Shown piece after piece: positions 5,816-10,832 of a stretch of DNA of 10,832 bases (positions are counted from its first letter, which is position 1; each line of letters opens with the position of its first letter). The stretch covers positions 1 to 10,832 of the forward strand of contig JAGBZE010000088.1 of NCBI GenBank assembly GCA_017628435.1, written 5' to 3'. The notes beneath the pieces are model-generated. The model was not told the DNA's origin. It was given only the letters and a program-made list of their open reading frames with translations, and did not search any database. This DNA is from Akkermansia sp. (lineage in GTDB: Bacteria > Verrucomicrobiota > Verrucomicrobiia > Verrucomicrobiales > Akkermansiaceae). The translations under genes were made by a program, and so were the position numbers.

Positions 5816-7267
5816 TCAGGCTTCTTCCTGCTCATTATTTTCCGGGAGAGCCGGGGCTTCCTCAGCCGGCGTTTCAGAATCCGGCTGGCCGCTCATTTCG
5901 GCAGCAGGCTGAAGATCAATGGGAGCCTTCCCGAACATAATCTTAAACAGGTACACATTTGAATAGATGACGCCAATAAACCCGCCCACCACCAGGCCCG
6001 CAAGGGCACCCATCCCCGCACCCGCGCCAGCACCGAAAACCATACCAATCAACGCAAAGACAGCTGTCGGAACGAGGGTGATTTTCAGAGGAGTAAGGAA
6101 GAATGTCCAGAGATAACTTTTACCAAAGGCATGCGTTCTGCGAACCGCTAATGCTAATCCATTCCAGAGTGCCCCGGGGTCTTTATAGAATGCATAAGCA
6201 AGGAACACACCAGCAACGGCGTACATAGTGTATATAACCCAATCATCTACATCTAGGGCTCCAGCTCCAGCTCCCAACGCAATGGCAATCGCAAAAAGAA
6301 CGCCCATGGACTTCATTCTCTTCCGGTTACCATGCCAGAATTCATCTCTTGTGGCCACACCCTCAAAGGAGGAGAAAATACCGCCGCTATGAGAGAAAGT
6401 ATACTTGTACGGGCAATTGGCCGGTGCCGTACGCGAATTCTGCCCGGCACTCTCGCACTGCACCATACTGGAGCCAAACTTGCAAACCGACTGAGTTTCA
6501 TCCACAAACATCCAGCGGTACACATTCCTGAGGGCATATATGATACCATAAATACCACCCAGGAGCAGAGCTAAACGAAGAACAACACATGCTTCATCGC
6601 CACACCACATGCACAGCAGCCCCACCAGTACAGGAATCAGCAGCATCTTCAAAGGCGTAAGGCAAACCCCCCAGAGGAAACTATCACCATAAGCATGAGC
6701 GCGGCGTGCGCAAACGCTCATGCCTTTCCATACCTTTCTCCGGTACAGCCACAGAATCACGGGAGACCAAAGAACAAGCTGACAAGGGATGTCAAGCAAA
6801 GTTATGATGCAAGCGAAAATGTTATGAAACAATCTGTAATCGTAATAATCACCCTCAAAGGAACCCGTCACCAGAAAGAGCACTATCTCCAGCACAAGGA
6901 AAAGCAGAAATGCACCGCACACCAGCCCGAAGAGCAATTTAAGAAACGAAACAAATGCGGATTTCACCCATTTGCCGGGAGTCGTTTCCCCATTCCACAA
7001 CTCAGTCCAGGAGAGAGCCCCCTCACAACCGGCAAACTTTCCGCCATGGTGAGAATAGGTGTACTGGTACGTGGGGCGGCTATCTTCAGAATCACCCACC
7101 GGTTCCTTTTCATACCCCTTCCTGATTTTCAGGACCCCAACGATGAGCAGATTTATTCTCTCATTAACCGAGGCCCAGAAGCCTTTCTTTGCCGGGGTAT
7201 TCTGCGTGTTTTCGCCCTGAACTTCAGGCGCATCAGCATCTACCCCCTGCGTTTCATCTTCATTCAT
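5816..7267 (-). CDS. Polytopic membrane protein of unknown family with two homologous halves
   Basis: 483 residues; I do not recognise a named family. Both ends are acidic and polar (1-27 and 456-483), and the middle is strongly hydrophobic. Two units repeat in order. Unit 1 has YQYTYSHHGGKFAGCEG (67-83), LWNG (90-93) and RRAHAYGDSFLWGVCLTPLK (188-207). Unit 2 has YKYTFSHSGGIFSSFEG (287-303), FWHG (310-313) and RRTHAFGKSYLWTFFLTPLK (376-395). Each unit holds about four hydrophobic segments: roughly 103-135, 147-176, 197-222 and 227-247 in unit 1, and 319-338, 343-361, 385-410 and 418-445 in unit 2. Residues 412-432 are a glycine-zipper-like run. The loop between units has three cysteines (C262, C271, C285). 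The start ATG 7267 has AAGGA just upstream (spacing very short). The gene has its own promoter (7332-7361) and terminator. The layout suggests an inner-membrane protein made by gene-internal duplication; transport, scaffolding and defence roles are all open. Confidence 0.85.
   Translation of the reverse strand: MNEDETQGVDADAPEVQGENTQNTPAKKGFWASVNERINLLIVGVLKIRKGYEKEPVGDSEDSRPTYQYTYSHHGGKFAGCEGALSWTELWNGETTPGKWVKSAFVSFLKLLFGLVCGAFLLFLVLEIVLFLVTGSFEGDYYDYRLFHNIFACIITLLDIPCQLVLWSPVILWLYRRKVWKGMSVCARRAHAYGDSFLWGVCLTPLKMLLIPVLVGLLCMWCGDEACVVLRLALLLGGIYGIIYALRNVYRWMFVDETQSVCKFGSSMVQCESAGQNSRTAPANCPYKYTFSHSGGIFSSFEGVATRDEFWHGNRKRMKSMGVLFAIAIALGAGAGALDVDDWVIYTMYAVAGVFLAYAFYKDPGALWNGLALAVRRTHAFGKSYLWTFFLTPLKITLVPTAVFALIGMVFGAGAGAGMGALAGLVVGGFIGVIYSNVYLFKIMFGKAPIDLQPAAEMSGQPDSETPAEEAPALPENNEQEEA
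5930..6409 (-). repeat. Unit 2 of internal duplication in the membrane protein
   Basis: Encodes residues 287-446, with the same order of landmarks as unit 1, ending in VYLFKIMFG. Conserved positions between the units include the S-H, G-G, E-G, W-x-G, R-R-x-H-A, L-W and L-T-P-L-K groups. These are the best candidates for functional residues. Confidence 0.8.
6503..7069 (-). repeat. Unit 1 of internal duplication in the membrane protein
   Basis: Encodes residues 67-255: the SH.GG.F...EG motif, four hydrophobic segments, the RR.HA.G.S.LW...LTPLK block and an aromatic-rich end (VYRWMF). It is about 30 residues longer than unit 2, the difference lying in the first membrane segments. The similarity is at protein level and the DNA copies are diverged, so the duplication is old. 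Confidence 0.8.
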
Positions 7268-7331
7268 TTCCTTTTAATTGGTTGTAAGTATTTGATTACC
7301 CAAAAAAACATTCTCTTGGGAGGGCTTCCTT

Positions 7332-7361
7332 AGTGTAACACGACCGTCCCCCTTTTGGCAA
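7332..7361 (-). promoter_or_regulatory. Promoter of the duplicated membrane protein gene
   Basis: On the minus strand TTGCCA (7361-7356; 5 of 6 matches) lies 18 bases before TACACT (7337-7332; 4 of 6), which is preceded by an extended -10 TGT. The predicted start is a purine at about 7325-7326, giving a leader of about 58 bases. The leader opens with a hairpin at 7299-7320: 9 pairs including two G-U, with loop ATGT. This may protect the 5' end of the message. The hairpin is seen; its role is inferred. Confidence 0.6.
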
Positions 7362-7405
7362 GAATAAGGGCTACAACATTACAGATGCGAGTCCATGCCG
7401 GCGGT

Positions 7406-10400
7406 TTATTTTTTAGCTTTACTCTTATAGGCCGCCTCCAGAATTTCCTTCACATCATACAGATCGGCATCATCGTGAGGATAAATGCTTACGAACTGGT
7501 TCTTTCCCTTCTTCTCCTGAGCGGCATAACATGGATCTGCACCTGCAGCAAGAAGTGCCTGGACGCACTCTACATTTCCGACGAAAGCGGCCAAGTGGAG
7601 CAAAGAACGTTTTTCCTTGTGCGCATAAAGATCGCGAATCTTCGAATGTACGTTGGGTGTGCGAGAGAGCAATTCATCTGATTCCATCCTGAAATTAGGA
7701 TCGGCTCCGGCATCAAGCAAAAGTTTGACAACCTCTGCCTTGGCATCATTGAGGGCATACACAATAGCCGGCATCTTTCTCTCATCGACACCATTGACGG
7801 ACACACCGGTATCAAGATACGCCTTGATAAGCTCAGGCTTCTGGGTGCGTACCATGTAGTGCAGGAAGGGTTCTCTGTAGCTGCCTATGGCAGAGTCACA
7901 ATGAGCCTTGGCATTGATGAGGGCCACAAACAGTTCAACATTACCCTGACGCATAGCCATCTCCAATTCCGGACTGACAAAGCGCCCCATATGGTCTTTA
8001 TTCTTCACAGGAGAACCAGCCTTTATCAACATAAGGGCAATATCGGTATGCTTATCCTCAATAGCCTTATAGAGAGGCGTTATCCGTCTGCCAATGGCGA
8101 CCTCGACGCTTCTGGCAGGACTTGCCCCTGCATCCAGCAAAATCTGCACAATATCGGCCTTGCCTGCCTTGGTTGCAGTAAACAGCGGATTCCCCTGGTG
8201 CACATCAGCGCCATTTTCAATGAGCAAGCGTGTGAGATTGGCATCTTCGGTAGCGATCTTTTCCAGATTAATGCCCTTGGCCTTACCTTTGGCGGCAAGC
8301 AATGACTGAACGGAGGCCATATGTGCATTGTTGCAGGCTACCTGCACGGGAGTCGCACCGTCCTTTCGCTTAGCATTGGGGTCAGCACCAGCAGTCAGCA
8401 ATTGCTTCACCATCTCATCATTGCCCAACTCTGCTGCTACGTGCAGAGGGGTGCAGCCATCATATGAATCACTCGTCTTACAGATAGCCCGGACATCAGC
8501 CCCACCAGCCAGTAAGAGCCGTACCACTTCGTTATGCCCCGCTAATGCAGCCTTGTGCAGTGGGGTTGCTTTTGTGAGAGTGTAGGTGGCATTTACGTTA
8601 GCCCCGGCATCAAGCAGCAGCTTTACAATCTCCTGATGTCCCGCCTCGGCTGCGTAGAGCAAGGGAGTACCTCCCGACTCTTGAGCGGCGTTTGCATCAG
8701 CTCCGCTTTCCAACAACAGCTTGACTATTTCAGACTGCCCCCCCTTAGCAGCCATATGCAAGGGCGTATCGCATGAGGGCTCAACCATTCCATTGGGTTT
8801 AGCCCCATGGCTGATTAACAGTCTGGCGACTTCCGTATTCTTGGTTTCAACGGCATATGTCAGCGCACTTGTATTTCTGCCGACCAATACATCCGGCGAA
8901 GCTCCGGCCTCCAGATACGCCTTAATCAGCTCCATTTTTTTCTGCTCAAACATTGCAGCCATAATGGGGCCATAGCCTTTCTCCAGCGTAATATTACGCT
9001 GCACAAGTTTCTTGATAATAGCCCCAGCCACCTCTGAATTTCCCTTCTTGATGGCTATTTCCAGTTCTACAGCCTCAAGATGATAATCTGATTTCTCTTC
9101 TGAAATCTGTAATGGGACATCTGAGTTTATCATCATGAGCGCCAGATTGGTGTTATCTCTATCGATGGCTATGTATAAGGGCGTTTTTTCCCCAACTCCG
9201 TAATCGATACGACCATCACTCTGCGTCGGGTCAGCCCCAGCTTCAAGCAAGGCTTTTGCTATATCAACATTGCCCTCATACACCGCAACAATCACAAGAG
9301 GATGCCACGCGTTACTCCAGATACATTTAATATTAGGATTGGCACCGGCAGCGAGTAGTGCCACTACGGATTCAGTATCGTTTTCCTTCACAGCAGCCCT
9401 TATCGCACCATCACTCTTATCGCGACCAGTAGCTCTAATCATGCTCACGATTTCCCGATGTCCGCGGTATATAGCGATGGTCATCGCGGTTGTCTGATCC
9501 TCCCCCTCTCCGCGAGTGGGATCGGCACCGGCCTCCAGCAGCATGCGCGCAATTTCAACCTTGTTTTCCTTGGCAGCGTGGTATAGAGGGTTACCCTGAT
9601 TCGGGTCGGCGCCTTTGGCAAGCAAGGCACGAACCGCCTCCTCGCTCTTCGTGACAACCACCCCCATATTGATTCCTTCGGCTTTACCATCTGCTGCCAA
9701 CATTAAGCAAAGAGCTCCATGATGGCCGTTGTCGCAGGCTACTTGAACAGGGGTGGCTCCGTCAGCGCGCTTGGCATTGGAATCAGCCCCAGCCGCCAGC
9801 AGCATCTTGACCGCTTCCTCATTACCTCTCTCTGCTGCAGCGTGCAAGGGAGTCTGACCGTCTTTCGTAGTAAAATCCCGAGCCACTCGCGCAACCCGGG
9901 TCTCAGCCCCAGCCGCCAGCAGCACACGCATCACCTCGGTATGCCCTTTTTCTGCAGCTAGAAGCAGCGGAGTAGCTTTGTATTTGGGGCATGCCGCATT
10001 GACCTGAGCTCCGGCGGAGAGCAAGGCCTTGACCATCTGCACCTGCCCATGCTCCGCAGCCAGGTGCAGAAGTGTGCTGTAACCAGGAACCTGCTTATTG
10101 ACTTGTGCACCGGCTGCTATCAGAGCAAGCGCCACAGGGCGGTTTCCTTGGGCAATGGCCAGATACAAGGGAGACTGATTGGCCCCATTCAGCTTCTCCA
10201 GCCCGGCTCCATTTTTAATGAACGCCATTATGCACTCCAGCGGCAGCATTCGAGATGGCTTCTTACCATGCAGCATAAGAATGGCTCCCAGGTAGTTATA
10301 ATCGCTTAATTTCTCCCGTCCATCACGGTAAAGGCGATAATGGTACATTATTTCCTTGCTTATATCGCTATAACTGTCGTCAAAGTGCAGCCTGTCGTTA

Positions 10401-10672
10401 AACAGGTTTTCCTTAATCTCGACAGCAGCAAAACGGTCTATTACCTCATATCTCCTCAGTAGATTTATAGCCTCATCCACAGAAATCGATTTACCGCTAG
10501 ATGCTTGCTTTCGTACATTTTCCATCAACGGCTCATACGATTCCGCTGTCCCCGCTTGAGACGAATCAGTCAACAATGAATCAGAGGCTGAAGAATCAGA
10601 TGACGGAGATACTGCACAAACAATAAGCAGGCAGGCAGCTGCGGCGGTAGCGGAGGCCTTTACCTTGTTCAA
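7406..10672 (-). CDS. Exported giant ankyrin-repeat protein (about 25 repeats)
   Basis: 1,088 residues from TTG 10672, chosen because it gives a normal signal peptide: MNKVK, then the hydrophobic ATAAAACLLIVCAV (residues 9-22), then Ser/Asp-rich SPSSDSSAS. Starts at GTG 10705 or TTG 10765 are also possible, and the frame stays open to the window edge. None has a clear Shine-Dalgarno sequence. Residues 30-165 are a non-repeat helical region. About 25 ankyrin repeats follow, most with the TPLH.AA..G..E.VK.LL.AGAD.N pattern; examples are GQTPLHAAAERGNEEAVKML and CTPLHVAAELGNDEMVKQLL. The array is two copies of one longer block (166-629 and 635-995) plus a last repeat and a Lys-rich tail. Ankyrin repeats bind proteins; the partner is unknown. 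A periplasmic or surface location is inferred. The gene lies upstream of, and in the same direction as, the duplicated membrane protein, 138 bases away, with no clear terminator between them. Confidence 0.87.
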   Translation of the reverse strand: MNKVKASATAAAACLLIVCAVSPSSDSSASDSLLTDSSQAGTAESYEPLMENVRKQASSGKSISVDEAINLLRRYEVIDRFAAVEIKENLFNDRLHFDDSYSDISKEIMYHYRLYRDGREKLSDYNYLGAILMLHGKKPSRMLPLECIMAFIKNGAGLEKLNGANQSPLYLAIAQGNRPVALALIAAGAQVNKQVPGYSTLLHLAAEHGQVQMVKALLSAGAQVNAACPKYKATPLLLAAEKGHTEVMRVLLAAGAETRVARVARDFTTKDGQTPLHAAAERGNEEAVKMLLAAGADSNAKRADGATPVQVACDNGHHGALCLMLAADGKAEGINMGVVVTKSEEAVRALLAKGADPNQGNPLYHAAKENKVEIARMLLEAGADPTRGEGEDQTTAMTIAIYRGHREIVSMIRATGRDKSDGAIRAAVKENDTESVVALLAAGANPNIKCIWSNAWHPLVIVAVYEGNVDIAKALLEAGADPTQSDGRIDYGVGEKTPLYIAIDRDNTNLALMMINSDVPLQISEEKSDYHLEAVELEIAIKKGNSEVAGAIIKKLVQRNITLEKGYGPIMAAMFEQKKMELIKAYLEAGASPDVLVGRNTSALTYAVETKNTEVARLLISHGAKPNGMVEPSCDTPLHMAAKGGQSEIVKLLLESGADANAAQESGGTPLLYAAEAGHQEIVKLLLDAGANVNATYTLTKATPLHKAALAGHNEVVRLLLAGGADVRAICKTSDSYDGCTPLHVAAELGNDEMVKQLLTAGADPNAKRKDGATPVQVACNNAHMASVQSLLAAKGKAKGINLEKIATEDANLTRLLIENGADVHQGNPLFTATKAGKADIVQILLDAGASPARSVEVAIGRRITPLYKAIEDKHTDIALMLIKAGSPVKNKDHMGRFVSPELEMAMRQGNVELFVALINAKAHCDSAIGSYREPFLHYMVRTQKPELIKAYLDTGVSVNGVDERKMPAIVYALNDAKAEVVKLLLDAGADPNFRMESDELLSRTPNVHSKIRDLYAHKEKRSLLHLAAFVGNVECVQALLAAGADPCYAAQEKKGKNQFVSIYPHDDADLYDVKEILEAAYKSKAKK
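7688..8770 (-). repeat. Second copy (B) of the long ankyrin block duplication
   Basis: Encodes residues 635-995. It aligns with copy A at a constant offset of 467-469 residues up to the QGNPL marker (including KRKDGATPVQVACNNAHM and GKAKGIN). After the three-repeat difference the offset is 366-367 residues (TPLYKAIEDKHTDIALMLI against TPLYIAIDRDNTNLALMMI, and PELIKAYLDTG against MELIKAYLEAG). The copies are diverged in DNA sequence. Confidence 0.85.
8786..10177 (-). repeat. First copy (A) of the long ankyrin block duplication
   Basis: Encodes residues 166-629 (numbered from TTG 10672), about 14 ankyrin units. An irregular marker (KRADGATPVQVACDNGHH, then GKAEGIN, then a shortened unit ending ADPNQGNPL) sits at about 301-363. 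Copy A has about 100 extra residues (roughly three repeats, about 397-495) that copy B lacks. Confidence 0.85.
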
Positions 10673-10832
10673 CTTGCCAGCGGGGGTGTGATAAAAAGCA
10701 TTCACCCGCTTGCGAACCACCACTACACGCTCATGTTGAAGTATGATTTCCAACTTGTTTTTCAAAGCTAGCGCGTGCGGAGAAAGGGTCTTGCGATAAA
10801 GGGTCCCCAGCCGCCCGCGAATTTCTACCGCG
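10673..10832 (-). other. Upstream region of the ankyrin gene; frame open to the edge
   Basis: The ankyrin reading frame has no stop codon in these 160 bases and would add 53 residues, including RKTLSPHAL and HERVVVVRKRVNAFYH. They look basic rather than membrane-like. Either the gene starts further right, outside the window, or this is leader sequence that happens to be open. A weak promoter-like pair (TTCGCA and TATCAC, 17 bases apart) lies just before TTG 10672. Nothing else is seen. Confidence 0.35.

Noticed and set aside
6695..7333. A 212-codon plus-strand open frame opposite the membrane protein
   Set aside because: It has no recognisable domain, and the minus strand encodes the duplicated membrane protein with repeated motifs in frame.
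7406..10672. The long tandem pattern as a CRISPR or DNA-level satellite array
   Set aside because: The periodicity is about 99 bases and is coding (33-residue ankyrin repeats). The DNA copies are diverged and no constant repeat with unique spacers exists.
10611..10672. Lipoprotein signal at the ankyrin N-terminus
   Set aside because: Cysteines occur in the hydrophobic run (AAAAC and LIVC), but neither sits in a good lipobox: V precedes the second, and the first lies before the end of the hydrophobic core. A plain signal peptide or anchor fits better.

Overview
The window looks like a moderately GC-rich chromosome of a Verrucomicrobiota-type (Akkermansia-like) bacterium. This is inferred from the style of the proteins: a PF07399-like antiporter tail, a HolA with a YVFFGSDEG N-terminus, a poorly conserved Shine-Dalgarno context and an exported ankyrin giant. 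No rRNA or diagnostic marker is present, so the lineage is not proven.

Left part (1-3868, plus strand) is housekeeping. It holds the C-terminal end of a probable Na+/H+ antiporter, riboflavin synthase alpha chain (ribE), DNA polymerase III delta subunit (holA) and the tRNA-modifying flavoenzyme MnmG. ribE follows the antiporter by 6 bases, and holA and mnmG overlap by 4 bases. Between ribE and holA lies a strong-looking sigma70-type promoter whose start point falls on the only good holA start codon (GTG 912), suggesting a leaderless holA-mnmG transcript. A perfect 12-bp palindrome is centred on that point.

Middle (3869-5815): a tRNA-Gln(CUG) has its own promoter with a GC-rich discriminator and a strong intrinsic terminator. 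A small membrane-anchored rhodanese starts only 13 bases after that terminator. It is convergent with a minus-strand exported thioredoxin-fold protein (WCPPC) carrying a helical, TPR-like C-terminus. A 272-base intergenic stretch follows, containing GC-rich inverted repeats and a two-way terminator.

Right part (5816-10832, minus strand) is visibly more AT-rich and looks accessory. It encodes an unrecognised polytopic membrane protein built from two homologous four-helix halves, each introduced by a Y-x-Y/F-S-H-x-G-G-x-F-x-x-x-E-G motif. Upstream of it, in the same direction, lies an exported ankyrin-repeat protein of about 1,090 residues and roughly 25 repeats. This protein is itself two copies of one long array; the copies differ by about 100 residues, or three repeats. 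The pairing of two internally duplicated, probably envelope-located proteins is the most unusual part of the window. Its function cannot be read from the sequence.
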